Source: Chitinophagaceae bacterium
Lineage (GTDB): Bacteria > Bacteroidota > Bacteroidia > Chitinophagales > Chitinophagaceae
DNA length: 64,000 nucleotides
Reading direction: 5' to 3'
Assembly (NCBI GenBank): GCA_017307755.1
Contig: JAFKGQ010000014.1
Coordinates: 271,036 to 335,035 of the forward strand
Shown here: positions 17,975 to 26,796 of the stretch, in pieces
Position numbering within the stretch: position 1 is the first letter of the stretch
How the letters are laid out: each line of letters begins with the position of its first letter
Translations under genes and position numbers: made by a program
The notes under the pieces: model-generated
The model's database searches: none
What the model was told of the DNA's origin: nothing
Seen by the model: the letters and a program-made list of their open reading frames with translations, nothing else

Positions 17975-19042
17975 TTATTTGGCAAATAATTTCATGACAG
18001 ACTTCACCGTATTACTCATCGTATATGGTAGCACGGGAGTATAATTGGTGTTCGGGTTTCTGAGAATATTTCCCGCCTTTTCAATCATCTCCTCCATGCT
18101 GCCCACGATATGCCAATGAGGGATATCCTGCTCCATGGGTCGGCAAAAGCTGATGACATGAGCGCCGGCATACAGGGCTTCCAGACATACCACCCCAAAT
18201 CCTTCATAATTTGAGGTGTGCAGCAATACTTTTGCCCGCTGCATAAGCCCAAGCACTTCTTCATGCGGCATCAGGCCCGGTAAGGCCACATGCTCCCGCA
18301 ATCCCTTTCGCTCTATCAATGCTTCCAACTCCTCCCTGGCCTCCCCTTCTCCGCAAATGATGGCCCGGATCTCCGGGAAGGGCCCCCGCAAAGCCTCTAT
18401 TATTCCGACAAAAACATCGTATTGTTTCAGCCAGGATAATGATCCTACACCCAGCACATGGATATCTCTTTCCCGGGAAGCCAGCACAGGATATAAACCC
18501 GGGTCGATGGCATTTGGTATCATATGCTGCGGACGGATACCATGATTGCGTTGGAATTCCCGTACCAGGAAGTCCGACATCGCTATCAGCTCCTGCGGGC
18601 GGGGGCGGATCAGTTTTACCAGCTTGTTCTTTTCCCTTGCATCCTGACCGCAAAGCCAGCAGTAATGAGGGAGCCCATATCTCTTGCCGAAATAATGCCC
18701 GATCAATGCACATTCCCCGCACCAGAAGCTAAAAAGTCCGATCAGGTCGTTGTCTTTGTGAAGAGTCCTCAATTTCTTCCAGACACCCCTCCAGAAAAAG
18801 ATCCGCTTCAGTTTATGGTTGCCGCCTTTTGCCCCATTGAAACTGGATACCTGCAACCCACGCCAGTCATAATTTCCAACCCTTTCCGGATAATAAAAGG
18901 ACAATATGACTATCTGCAGGGACGGGAATTGTTCCCTGAATGTCCTTGCAAACAGTTGTTGAGTGGTCACCCAGCTTGTCTCCATCTCACTGGCCGGGAA
19001 TGCAGGTGTCAACATCACCAATGTCTTGGATTTGTTCTTCAT
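17975..19042 (-). CDS. glycosyltransferase family 4
   Basis: A 355-residue GT-B glycosyltransferase. The N-terminus LVMLTPAFPASEMETSWVTTQQLFARTF and the donor half VLGVGSLSWLKQYDVFVGII, RAIICGEGEAREELEALI, HTSNYEGFGVVCLEALYAGAHVISF (EX7E) are classical. It overlaps the ABC transporter gene by 56 bp, a long but believable overlap because both frames keep their family signatures up to their ends. It acts on the cytoplasmic side of the inner membrane in glycan assembly. The sugar is unknown. Confidence 0.9.
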   Translation of the reverse strand: MKNKSKTLVMLTPAFPASEMETSWVTTQQLFARTFREQFPSLQIVILSFYYPERVGNYDWRGLQVSSFNGAKGGNHKLKRIFFWRGVWKKLRTLHKDNDLIGLFSFWCGECALIGHYFGKRYGLPHYCWLCGQDAREKNKLVKLIRPRPQELIAMSDFLVREFQRNHGIRPQHMIPNAIDPGLYPVLASRERDIHVLGVGSLSWLKQYDVFVGIIEALRGPFPEIRAIICGEGEAREELEALIERKGLREHVALPGLMPHEEVLGLMQRAKVLLHTSNYEGFGVVCLEALYAGAHVISFCRPMEQDIPHWHIVGSMEEMIEKAGNILRNPNTNYTPVLPYTMSNTVKSVMKLFAK

Positions 19043-20636
19043 GCAGGGAGAGGGTTTTATTACAAAAAGAAAGACTTTTTCTATTGTGCGTGATCAGGAT
19101 AATCATCTTCCCAGCCTGAGCCAGCTGCCGGAAGTGACGAAGCAGTGAGGATTCCGACTCCTCATCCAGTTCATTGAACGGCTCGTCCAGAATGATGAGG
19201 TCTGCTTCCTTATACAACGCTCTGGCAAGGGCGATGCGCTGCCGCTGTCCTCCGCTGATGTTACGGCCGTTCTCCGTAATCACCTTATCCAGTTTCTCAG
19301 GGAAAGTTTCGATCACACCAGTTAATCCTGCCGCATCCACCGCATTCCTCAGCCTCTCCTCATCACGGGCCTTCCCATTCAATGTGATATTATGCAGGAT
19401 GGAATCGTGTATAAGAAAAGATTGTTGTTTGACATAGGCTATCCGGCTCCAATAATCCTGTCTCATACCGTCATCCCCATTGATGACCACCTTCCCCTTA
19501 TCAGGCGACAAAAAACCCAACAGCACATTCATTATAGTCGTCTTCCCCTTCCCTGACGGCCCTTCTATTCCGAGAAAATCGCCCGGCTCCATACGAAGGT
19601 CCAGCCCCCGTAGCACAGGATGCCCGTTGTAAGAAAAATAAATCCCTTTCATCTGTACGCTCCTGATCTTCTCCAGAGATCTATCCCTCTTTATAAGCTC
19701 CGTCTGTCCTGTCCTCAACTTCCGTAAAGTAAAGGCGTAAGTATTGATCTGACCGCTGAGATTCAATATTTTTACGATACCCGGTATGATCTTATAAGCA
19801 GCCGCCATAAAGACCCCGATGGTGATGACAGCCGAATCACCGGCCGTCCCGGACCATTGATGGATCATGATCAGGATGACAACTCCCAGCAGGGCAAAAA
19901 TTTCAATAAGACGGACCGGCGCCCCCTGGAGGATCATCTGGCCCGAAAGGAGGCTGTTGTATTCTCGTTGATAGTGGATGAATTTGTTCAGGAATATCTC
20001 ATTTTTGTCATAGATATTGCTTTCTACATATCCTGCCAGGGCCTCCTGAAGATGTTGTAAGGACTTCGAGCTGCTGCGCTGTGCGTTCTGACGGATGCTA
20101 TGTAGCCTGCCTTTCAAAAACCAGGAAAGGACAATGACAGGAGGAAGAAGGATCACCAATAATAAAAAGAACAATTTTGCATTAAAAAGGACGATCCCGG
20201 CAATGGCCAGTAGGATGAGCGTCGCTTGCGTGATCATTTGGAGGACCCCGCCCAGCACATGTTGACAAAACTCCAGTGGCTCATAGCTGATCTCCCGGAT
20301 ATACACTGAGGAATCAGTATTGATATAATCGGCGTATCCGCCTTCCAGGTAGCTGGTCAGTTTGTCCCGTGAAATACGGGAAGCCACGCGAAAGAGCTGC
20401 CGGCATTGCGCACGGTAGACCAGGAAGCCAGCCAGGTTCTTACAGCTGAACAGGAGAAAAAAAGTGACGACCAGCAGCACTGAATAGTGGCCGGCGTGCT
20501 GAATGATCACCAGCAGCAAGGCCAGAAAAGCGATGTCCGCAATGCTGACGATGATATCACACAACAGCAGCCATCCCGCGGTCGTCTTCTCCTCGCGGGT
20601 AAGTATTCTCATTATTTGTGCAGGTAGACGCTTCAT
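18987..20636 (-). CDS. ABC transporter, fused permease/ATP-binding protein (ABC-B exporter type)
   Basis: About 549 residues from ATG 20636; an upstream ATG at 20684 would overlap the GT2 gene. The N-terminal ~300 residues hold six hydrophobic helices. The nucleotide-binding domain has Walker A GPSGKGKT, a Q-loop at YVKQQ, the signature ISGGQRQRIALARAL, Walker B LIILDEP and the switch His in LITHN. It is a half-size exporter that works as a homodimer, as in lipid-linked oligosaccharide flippases (PglK-like) and lipid A or peptide exporters. A Wzx flippase lies in the same operon, so the substrate is not obvious. Confidence 0.92.
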   Translation of the reverse strand: MKRLPAQIMRILTREEKTTAGWLLLCDIIVSIADIAFLALLLVIIQHAGHYSVLLVVTFFLLFSCKNLAGFLVYRAQCRQLFRVASRISRDKLTSYLEGGYADYINTDSSVYIREISYEPLEFCQHVLGGVLQMITQATLILLAIAGIVLFNAKLFFLLLVILLPPVIVLSWFLKGRLHSIRQNAQRSSSKSLQHLQEALAGYVESNIYDKNEIFLNKFIHYQREYNSLLSGQMILQGAPVRLIEIFALLGVVILIMIHQWSGTAGDSAVITIGVFMAAAYKIIPGIVKILNLSGQINTYAFTLRKLRTGQTELIKRDRSLEKIRSVQMKGIYFSYNGHPVLRGLDLRMEPGDFLGIEGPSGKGKTTIMNVLLGFLSPDKGKVVINGDDGMRQDYWSRIAYVKQQSFLIHDSILHNITLNGKARDEERLRNAVDAAGLTGVIETFPEKLDKVITENGRNISGGQRQRIALARALYKEADLIILDEPFNELDEESESSLLRHFRQLAQAGKMIILITHNRKSLSFCNKTLSLHEEQIQDIGDVDTCIPGQ

Positions 20637-20641
20637 GTGAT

Positions 20642-21595
20642 CTATATTTTTCTCGGGATTATCCTGTGCAGCCATTTTATCCATCCCTGCGGCAGAAAGC
20701 TCACCCAGAGTAAAATGTAATTATCCAGACGGAAAGGGTTGGCATGGATAGCCTTTGCCACATGCCAGCGGGCCTTGGCCGGCCGGTAGTTATTCGCCAG
20801 CAGCTTCTTCCCGCAAAGGGCATGATAAGCCCCATCCTTTGTCTTTTTGTTATCCTGTTGCTGGATGATCCTCCATAGTTCGTCCCCTTCTTCCCTGGTG
20901 ATAACCCCTCGCTGAAGGATAGCATATTTTAGCCGGCGGAACCGGCGACCCCGCCATTTCTCATCGATGGTGACGGAGGATGGATTGATCCTCACTTTGA
21001 GCAACGGTTCCGGCAAATTGCAGCACTTCCCCGTCTTTAGCAGCCGTACCCAAAGTAAATAGTCCTCGAAATTATGGGCGTAACGGGAATATCCGCCCAT
21101 CCGCAGGATCGCCTCCTTCCTGTACATAACAGCGGAATGGATAAAGGGGCAGCAATGGTATAAATTGCCGATGATCTCCCGGTGCGTATGCCCGGCACAT
21201 TGGAAATTAAAAAGATGCTCTCCGTTCTCGGAAATATATTCCGCATCGCTGCCTACCACCAGGTAGGCGGGATGTCCATCGAGGAATATCACCTGCCTTT
21301 CCAATCTGTCGGGCAGACAAATGTCGTCGGCGTCAAACCGGGCGATATAGATCCCCCTGGCCATCTGTAGTCCTGCATTCAATGCGACGGATATCCCTTC
21401 TTTCTCTTTACACAGCAGCCGGATACGCTCGTCCCTGAACCCACGGACCACGTCCACCGTATCGTCGGTACTGCCATCGTCCACGATCAACAGCTCAAAA
21501 TCCGCATAGGTTTGTTCCAGCACCGATCGGATCGCCTCCGCGATATACTTTCCCGCATTACAGGCCGGCATCAATATAGTTACTTTAGGGTGCAT
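20642..21595 (-). CDS. glycosyltransferase family 2
   Basis: A 317-residue GT-A enzyme with the textbook GT2 N-terminus (VTILMPACNAGKYIAEAIRSVL; LLIVDDGSTDDTVDVV) and the DXD site YIARFDADDICLPDRLERQV. The acceptor-side segment includes HSAVMYRKEAILRMGGYSRYAHNFEDYLLWVRL with the ED catalytic-base motif. The C-terminus is basic and amphipathic, suggesting peripheral membrane contact. It overlaps the polymerase gene by 11 bp upstream and lies 5 bp from the ABC gene downstream. It should transfer one sugar of the repeat unit. Confidence 0.92.
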   Translation of the reverse strand: MHPKVTILMPACNAGKYIAEAIRSVLEQTYADFELLIVDDGSTDDTVDVVRGFRDERIRLLCKEKEGISVALNAGLQMARGIYIARFDADDICLPDRLERQVIFLDGHPAYLVVGSDAEYISENGEHLFNFQCAGHTHREIIGNLYHCCPFIHSAVMYRKEAILRMGGYSRYAHNFEDYLLWVRLLKTGKCCNLPEPLLKVRINPSSVTIDEKWRGRRFRRLKYAILQRGVITREEGDELWRIIQQQDNKKTKDGAYHALCGKKLLANNYRPAKARWHVAKAIHANPFRLDNYILLWVSFLPQGWIKWLHRIIPRKI

Positions 21596-23063
21596 GTTCT
21601 TTTTCCAGCAACATGATTAATTCGAATAAAATGACCACGGACAGTTGTTCAAACCAATACTCCGTAAAGAATGCCCCCAACATCATAAGCAGCAGGGGCA
21701 AACCATAGTTTCGCTCAGCGCCCTTCCCAGCCCGTAACCGGAAGACCCTCCCAAAAAAAGCCAGGTAAAAAATAAAAAAAAGGGCTAAGCCGATAAGCCC
21801 ATACTCCGACAGCAACTGTCCATACACAGAATCCGGCTTATTGATCACGCTATGCTGCCCTTCGTCACGGGTATGATAATACAGGTATAGGAACAGGTAG
21901 TTATCCCTGAAAAATGGATGTATATACGCTTGTTTCTCGGGATAAGCTCCCTGGACCCCAAGACCTGTGGTCCGCAGGGCCAGTTGGGAAGAAAAATTCC
22001 CCATACCTGTTCCCAGCAGCAGCCTGGCCGGATGTTTTTGGAAAAAACGCCGTAGTTCCTCCCAGGCGATACGTCTTCCTGAAAGATCCCATCCTTTGTA
22101 TTGCCGTTTGATGCTGTCTACCTTATCCGGAGGATATGTTTGATCCATGAAGTGCTGCAGCTTTGTCTCTTTGGCTGCCACAGGCTTGCTTTCCACGAAC
22201 TGATCCCATCTGGCATGCAGGATAGGTACGGGCTCTACATAGGCATTCTTTCCGGCGAGCCTCCCCAGGAGGTTACGGGAATACTGTTGGTTAGACGGAG
22301 ATACCTTCGCCGAAAATATGACACCCCCGATAAAGAAAATAAGGATCATACTTTTCTGCAATCGGTCGGAATAAAAGAAAAAACAAAACGTCAGTACAAT
22401 GAGCAACAGGTAATTCACCGTATTGCTGGTGGCCAGCAAGGTCGTCGCAAAGCACAACAGGGAGAGGTCCCTCCGGCCCCTGTACAGGAAATACAACACC
22501 GCAAAAGCGCTGATCAGGGCGGCCGTCACACTGCTGTCCAGGCCGATGCCGCTGATCATGTCCCCCGTGCTGATAAAATACTTCCGATGATGCCCTTCAT
22601 AATTATAGGGATTGAGGGCGCCCGCTTCCAGACAAATACGTATCAGCGACAGCAGCATAATGCCCGCGTTCAGCAAAAAGAATAATGACACGGTTGTATG
22701 GATCTTTTCCCTGTCGCTCCCTTGTACAAAAGAAAATACTTGCCAGGCAGCCGTCATCGCCAGCAGCCAGTAGACACATCCCAGACCAAATGCGCATAAG
22801 GAGGGGATAGACAATGTGGGAAGGGACAGTAAAAAATTGATCAGCGCCAGCAGGATCATGGCGATATAGAAACCCCACCACAAAGGTATCCGCCCCCTGG
22901 GCGCCACCGGCCGGCCATGCAGTAAGATCGCCAGCAGGATGGCGGCGATCTTTATGTATAACTTTACGTTGAGAAAAAGTACGAGAAAGATCAGCAGCGG
23001 CCAGTCCAGCCGTTGAAAATAGTTCCGAAGGGCTTCTCTATATGGAAATGCATACCTGTTCAT
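21585..23063 (-). CDS. O-antigen polymerase/ligase-type membrane protein (Wzy-like)
   Basis: A 492-residue polytopic protein with about 11-12 hydrophobic helices and a long periplasmic loop around residues 275-395 that contains RIAWEELRRFFQKHPARLLLGTGMGNFSSQ and DSVYGQLLSEYGLIGL. This is the Wzy_C/O-antigen ligase pattern. It directly follows the flippase gene (1 bp gap), a typical Wzx-Wzy arrangement, so polymerase is the preferred function. It is the second such protein in the cluster (the other is at 2662-3978), and the two show no obvious similarity beyond the family pattern. Confidence 0.82.
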   Translation of the reverse strand: MNRYAFPYREALRNYFQRLDWPLLIFLVLFLNVKLYIKIAAILLAILLHGRPVAPRGRIPLWWGFYIAMILLALINFLLSLPTLSIPSLCAFGLGCVYWLLAMTAAWQVFSFVQGSDREKIHTTVSLFFLLNAGIMLLSLIRICLEAGALNPYNYEGHHRKYFISTGDMISGIGLDSSVTAALISAFAVLYFLYRGRRDLSLLCFATTLLATSNTVNYLLLIVLTFCFFFYSDRLQKSMILIFFIGGVIFSAKVSPSNQQYSRNLLGRLAGKNAYVEPVPILHARWDQFVESKPVAAKETKLQHFMDQTYPPDKVDSIKRQYKGWDLSGRRIAWEELRRFFQKHPARLLLGTGMGNFSSQLALRTTGLGVQGAYPEKQAYIHPFFRDNYLFLYLYYHTRDEGQHSVINKPDSVYGQLLSEYGLIGLALFFIFYLAFFGRVFRLRAGKGAERNYGLPLLLMMLGAFFTEYWFEQLSVVILFELIMLLEKEHAP

Positions 23064-23064
23064 G

Positions 23065-24477
23065 TCAATTTAGTTTGTACCCCATCATGATCATTTCTTT
23101 TGCCTTCAATAAACCCGTAAGCCATCCCAATAGACAATAGAGGGCGCTGGCTATAAGGAGTCTCAGCAGCAGCGAGTCCGTCAGACTGACGGCTGTAAGT
23201 CCGCTGCATGCCGCTACCGACATGGCCAGCAGGAGATGGCGTCCCCATTCCTTTTTGCCTTTGAGAGACGCATTCCGTGCGTACAGTACGTACTGCACGA
23301 TCATGGCTGCCAGATAGGCCAGCGCTGCCCCCTGACCCGCATAGACAGGTATCAGCAGCACATCTCCCGCCAATACCACAGCTCCTGTCATAGCCGTGAT
23401 GGAAAGGATATGCGACAGCCTGTTGCGGGCAAATGCATGACTCCAGTATAAATTGACGAGATATTGAAAAGGGATACAGCAGGCAAGGATGAGAAAAGTA
23501 ATGGCGTTGACCTGTCCGTATTTATTTTCCGTAAAAGCGTCCACCACCGGCGACCACATGATCACCAGCCATAGGACGGGCAGCGTTGCAAAAACCATTT
23601 CCATACGCACCAACGCATGCAGGGATCCTTCGTCCGGGTCACTACCCCTGGCAAATCTGTTCAGGAGGAATGGCGCCAGCACCAGCAAAGGCAGGGGTGC
23701 AAATTCAAAAGCCCGGTAGGTAAAAGTATACTCCGCCGTATGAGCCGGGGTCGATAGAAAACCCAGCAATATCCAGTCTATGCGGGCGATGCCGGCATTC
23801 AGAAATACCACTCCTACTTGCGGAAGGGAGGATCGCAACAGGCTGGTGTAGGCAGCAAGCGCATGGGGAATGCCCAGCCGTACTTTCAGCCGTCCGCAGA
23901 CGATCCATGCACCCAACGCCAATTCCAATAAGGAGCTTATCGTAAATAAGATCACCACCGTCTGAACATTCAATACAAAATAAACAGCACATATATAGAG
24001 CCCGGTAGCCCGTACCAGGTTGGAAATGGATGCCAGCAGGGCCAGCCATCCAAAGGCAGACCGGCCCGTCAGCAACTGCCGGAAAGGAAGGGCCCAAAAG
24101 GTTAATATCTGGCTGATGGAAAGCATCCATAACAGGTAATATTGTCTGTTCAATCCGGGATAGAGATAACAGAAAAGGGACAATACGCCAAAAAAGATAA
24201 GTCCCGCAAAGAAATTATGGGCGGCAAATAACGTCAGCATACCAGACGGATTATCCCCGGCAGCGACATTGCGTACCACTATCTGCTCCAGCCTCAGGCT
24301 GAGGAGCGTCGTGATAAGGGTCAGCACGGCCAGCGCCCAGCTCAGTTCTCCAAATGAAGGTTTATCCAATTCACGGGAAATGAGTAAGAAGATGAATACC
24401 CCCAGACACTGGTTGCCCAGCACCTGTAGGGTATTCGCCGATATGTGTTTTATCAATTTATTTTTGTCCTTTCCCAT
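23065..24477 (-). CDS. Wzx-type polysaccharide flippase (MOP superfamily)
   Basis: A 470-residue protein with 12-14 predicted membrane helices. It begins with the cytosolic KDKNKLIKHISANTLQVLGNQCLGVFIFLLISREL, typical of the PST/Wzx branch of the MOP superfamily. Helices in the central and C-terminal parts carry the expected sparse charged residues (NRFARGSDPDEGS loop, FTENKYGQVNAI). It should flip undecaprenyl-linked repeat units to the periplasm for the adjacent Wzy. Its start overlaps the DUF5777 gene by 20 bp, joining the glycan genes to the envelope-stress-like genes upstream. Confidence 0.88.
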   Translation of the reverse strand: MGKDKNKLIKHISANTLQVLGNQCLGVFIFLLISRELDKPSFGELSWALAVLTLITTLLSLRLEQIVVRNVAAGDNPSGMLTLFAAHNFFAGLIFFGVLSLFCYLYPGLNRQYYLLWMLSISQILTFWALPFRQLLTGRSAFGWLALLASISNLVRATGLYICAVYFVLNVQTVVILFTISSLLELALGAWIVCGRLKVRLGIPHALAAYTSLLRSSLPQVGVVFLNAGIARIDWILLGFLSTPAHTAEYTFTYRAFEFAPLPLLVLAPFLLNRFARGSDPDEGSLHALVRMEMVFATLPVLWLVIMWSPVVDAFTENKYGQVNAITFLILACCIPFQYLVNLYWSHAFARNRLSHILSITAMTGAVVLAGDVLLIPVYAGQGAALAYLAAMIVQYVLYARNASLKGKKEWGRHLLLAMSVAACSGLTAVSLTDSLLLRLLIASALYCLLGWLTGLLKAKEMIMMGYKLN

Positions 24478-25357
24478 GCTTCTTCAAATTGAAGTTGCGG
24501 GAGATATTAAACCCAAAGTAAATATCCCCCTTACCCCATGTGCCATCGGTCTGAGTAAGATATTGGGTTTCCAGCATGCTCTGGGAATTGGTAAACACAA
24601 GTTGGAATACGTGTCCTCCCGTCTCGATATCCCAGCCCAGGGAAAAAGAGTTATGTACAGGCGTTGATACCATTTGATTGGAGGGTAGCCAATCATATTC
24701 CGCATTGATGCTCATCCGGTTGGTGATCTTGACACGGCCGCCCATGCCCAGGGCGAACATATCGTTCTTGTCATTCACCGTAGGCACGAGGTTATAGTGG
24801 AGGTACGTGGGTGTCACCTGCAGGGAAAGTATCCGGCTGAACTTTCGGGCTATGAGCATTTGGGCCGAATACGCCGTCCGTAAGTTGGTGGTCAGATAAT
24901 TTTTCCCCGGTATGTTCTGCGTATAGTTCGTGATCGTACCCAACAGGCTTACCGTCACAGGCATCTGCATACCTTCCGTCTGCCGCAGCAGCTTGTATTT
25001 GACAAATCCGTCAAAGGTCTTCAGATAAGAGCTGCGGCCGACGCCGACATTCAGCCTGTCAGTAATGCCGTAATCAAGTCCCAGGCGAAGGGTGGCATTG
25101 TCCAGTCCAAACAAGTTGTAGCTGCCGCTGTTGAGTTTGCCAAATCGGTGTTGGATGACAAAGGACAATGCCCCTGCGGCAGTAGATTCCACTGTCTGCA
25201 TATTGATGACATGGGTGGCTTTAAAAGTACTGCTGACATAGCTTTTTCCGGTATGCGCCCGCATAGAATCGTTCAACATGTTGAGAAGGGTGCTGTCCTG
25301 TGCATGGGAACCGGAAAAAAACATCACAGCAGCCAGTATAAAAACGATTTTCTTCAT
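24458..25357 (-). CDS. DUF5777-type outer membrane beta-barrel protein
   Basis: A 299-residue exported protein with a signal peptide (MKKIVFILAAVMFFSGSHAQ). The rest is alternating amphipathic strands: ALSFVIQHRFGKLNSGSYNLFGLDNATLRLGLDYGITDRLNVGVGRSS is the characteristic start of DUF5777 barrels. The C-terminus ends in a strand (IYFGFNISRNF) followed by a basic tail. Family members are commonly encoded beside YceI-like and cytochrome-like proteins in Bacteroidota, as here (6-bp gap to YceI). The function is unknown; a role in respiration-linked envelope assembly has only been inferred from neighbourhood. Confidence 0.82.
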   Translation of the reverse strand: MKKIVFILAAVMFFSGSHAQDSTLLNMLNDSMRAHTGKSYVSSTFKATHVINMQTVESTAAGALSFVIQHRFGKLNSGSYNLFGLDNATLRLGLDYGITDRLNVGVGRSSYLKTFDGFVKYKLLRQTEGMQMPVTVSLLGTITNYTQNIPGKNYLTTNLRTAYSAQMLIARKFSRILSLQVTPTYLHYNLVPTVNDKNDMFALGMGGRVKITNRMSINAEYDWLPSNQMVSTPVHNSFSLGWDIETGGHVFQLVFTNSQSMLETQYLTQTDGTWGKGDIYFGFNISRNFNLKKHGKGQK

Positions 25358-25363
25358 AATGAT

Positions 25364-25918
25364 TTATTTATTGGTACCACAATCTATTCGGACATCGACA
25401 CGCATCTCCTGTGCGATCTTTTCCCGCACGAGGGAAGGGATCTTGATGTTAAAATCCTCCGGCTTCAGCTTGAACTCAGCCTGACCAAGGATTCTCCCGC
25501 CCTTCACTTCAAGGGTAGCAGGCGTTTCTATAGGATGGGTGACATTGTGCAGGGAAATATTTCCTTTCACCGTCACTTTATATACTCCGTCTTTGTCCGG
25601 GGGCAGATCGCCCGTGAACGATCCGGAAAAGGAAGCTTTAGGATATTTATCACTCTCCACATAATTCTCGTTGAAATGGTCCTGCATCAGCTGTTTGGTA
25701 AACATAAACCCTCTCAACAGCAGGCTGAAGGCAAGCGTCTTTTTGCCGGGATCAATGGCCGCAAAGACCTGGTTATTCTCAGCCCTGATATCTTCCAGGG
25801 GCATCTTGGAATAAAAGCCTACAAAACCGCTGCGGGTGAGATAGACCTGGCTATGGACACCGGAATGTACGATGATCAGCAGCACGGCCGCTGTAACGAA
25901 TTTCTTTAACTGTATCAT
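25364..25918 (-). CDS. YceI family periplasmic lipid-binding-like protein
   Basis: A 184-residue protein with a signal peptide (KKFVTAAVLLIIVHSGVHSQ) and a single YceI lipocalin-like beta-barrel. Characteristic segments are TRSGFVGFYSKMPLEDI, FMFTKQLMQDHFNENYVESDKYPKASFSG, VKGNISLHNVTHPIE and FNIKIPSLVREKI. YceI proteins bind isoprenoid or quinone-like lipids in the periplasm. It lies 22 bp after the cytochrome gene and 6 bp before the DUF5777 gene, so all three are co-transcribed and may form one periplasmic/outer-membrane pathway. Confidence 0.9.
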   Translation of the reverse strand: MIQLKKFVTAAVLLIIVHSGVHSQVYLTRSGFVGFYSKMPLEDIRAENNQVFAAIDPGKKTLAFSLLLRGFMFTKQLMQDHFNENYVESDKYPKASFSGSFTGDLPPDKDGVYKVTVKGNISLHNVTHPIETPATLEVKGGRILGQAEFKLKPEDFNIKIPSLVREKIAQEMRVDVRIDCGTNK

Positions 25919-25940
25919 TGTCGGGATCAGATTAAAATGA

Positions 25941-26324
25941 TTAATTATTGATGGCGCCCTGATGTACCCATGCCGCGATCGTATTCATCTCACAGGCCGG
26001 CAGCGGCGGCTTCCCATAAGGCATTCCGATATAGCCCGGTTTATGCGTCACATTTCCCTCCAGGTAGCCATTGTCGGCATATACCTTCAGATTGACAAAG
26101 GTGCTCAGGTTGATCCCCCCGCTCCCGGCATTGCTGCCGCTGCCATGACAGGGATAACAGTTCTCTTGCAGGATAGGGACGACCTGGTTCTGATAACTGA
26201 CATGTACAGTATCACATGGGACGGGAGGAGCCAGTTTATCCTCGCTTTTTTTGGAGCACCCCATAAAAAATGCCATCAATGCGCTTGCTGATAGGATCAT
26301 TATTAAGGGCAAGATTCTTCTCAT
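25941..26324 (-). CDS. small c-type cytochrome lipoprotein
   Basis: A 127-residue lipoprotein. The signal sequence ends at a lipobox-like FMGC (Cys 23). The mature part has one heme-c motif CYPCH in ILQENCYPCHGSGSNAGSG and a possible distal Met in YIGMPYGKPPLP. The pattern (VVPILQENCYPCHG ... AAWVHQGAINN) matches the planctomycete/Bacteroidota-type cytochrome c domains often found beside YceI and DUF5777 genes. It should be anchored in the outer leaflet of the inner membrane or the periplasmic face of the outer membrane and carry electrons; the partner is unknown. Confidence 0.85.
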   Translation of the reverse strand: MRRILPLIMILSASALMAFFMGCSKKSEDKLAPPVPCDTVHVSYQNQVVPILQENCYPCHGSGSNAGSGGINLSTFVNLKVYADNGYLEGNVTHKPGYIGMPYGKPPLPACEMNTIAAWVHQGAINN

Positions 26325-26336
26325 ATCTATCTTTTT

Positions 26337-26765
26337 TTATTTTACGACTATACAGTCGGATAAGTTTACATCCATAAGAAAGCCGGTACAACGGCCTTTG
26401 ACAGTAACATTGTCACCAGGCTTGGGATGAGGTTCCGGTATCTTTTCTCCGGGGAATAGCTGACAATTGATGCCGCCGCCTGTATTACCGCCGCCGGTGG
26501 AGATGATCCATATCTCCGACTGACCGCTATGTTGTACCTCGGACAGTTTACCACTGACCTGCAGCACCTTTCCCAGGTACTTTCCGTCGCAGTCTTTCTC
26601 ATCATTGGAATATTGCGTATAGAGGGCATCCGCGTCGATAGTGATGCTGGCTGCTTCCCCTGCGGCGCTTTCATGCGGCCGTTGATACTCGTAATATCCC
26701 CAGCCCGCCAGGACGAGGAGAAGCAAAAGGATACCCCACCAAAAAAATTTCCTTTTTTTCAGCAT
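26337..26765 (-). CDS. membrane-anchored OB-fold (tRNA_anti-like) protein
   Basis: A 142-residue protein with an N-terminal TM anchor (FFWWGILLLLLVLAGWGYYEY) and a periplasmic OB-fold domain of the tRNA_anti-like family: ADALYTQYSNDEKDCDGKYLGKVLQVSGKLSEV, then GDNVTVKGRCTGFLMDVNLSDCIVV at the end. Three cysteines in the domain could form a disulfide. Despite the family name there is no sign of nucleic-acid binding; such proteins are membrane-facing in Bacteroidota. It sits 31 bp after the anti-sigma-like gene and 12 bp before the cytochrome gene. Confidence 0.78.
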   Translation of the reverse strand: MLKKRKFFWWGILLLLLVLAGWGYYEYQRPHESAAGEAASITIDADALYTQYSNDEKDCDGKYLGKVLQVSGKLSEVQHSGQSEIWIISTGGGNTGGGINCQLFPGEKIPEPHPKPGDNVTVKGRCTGFLMDVNLSDCIVVK

Positions 26766-26796
26766 ACGTACAGTTAAAACGTTAAATGATCGATCG

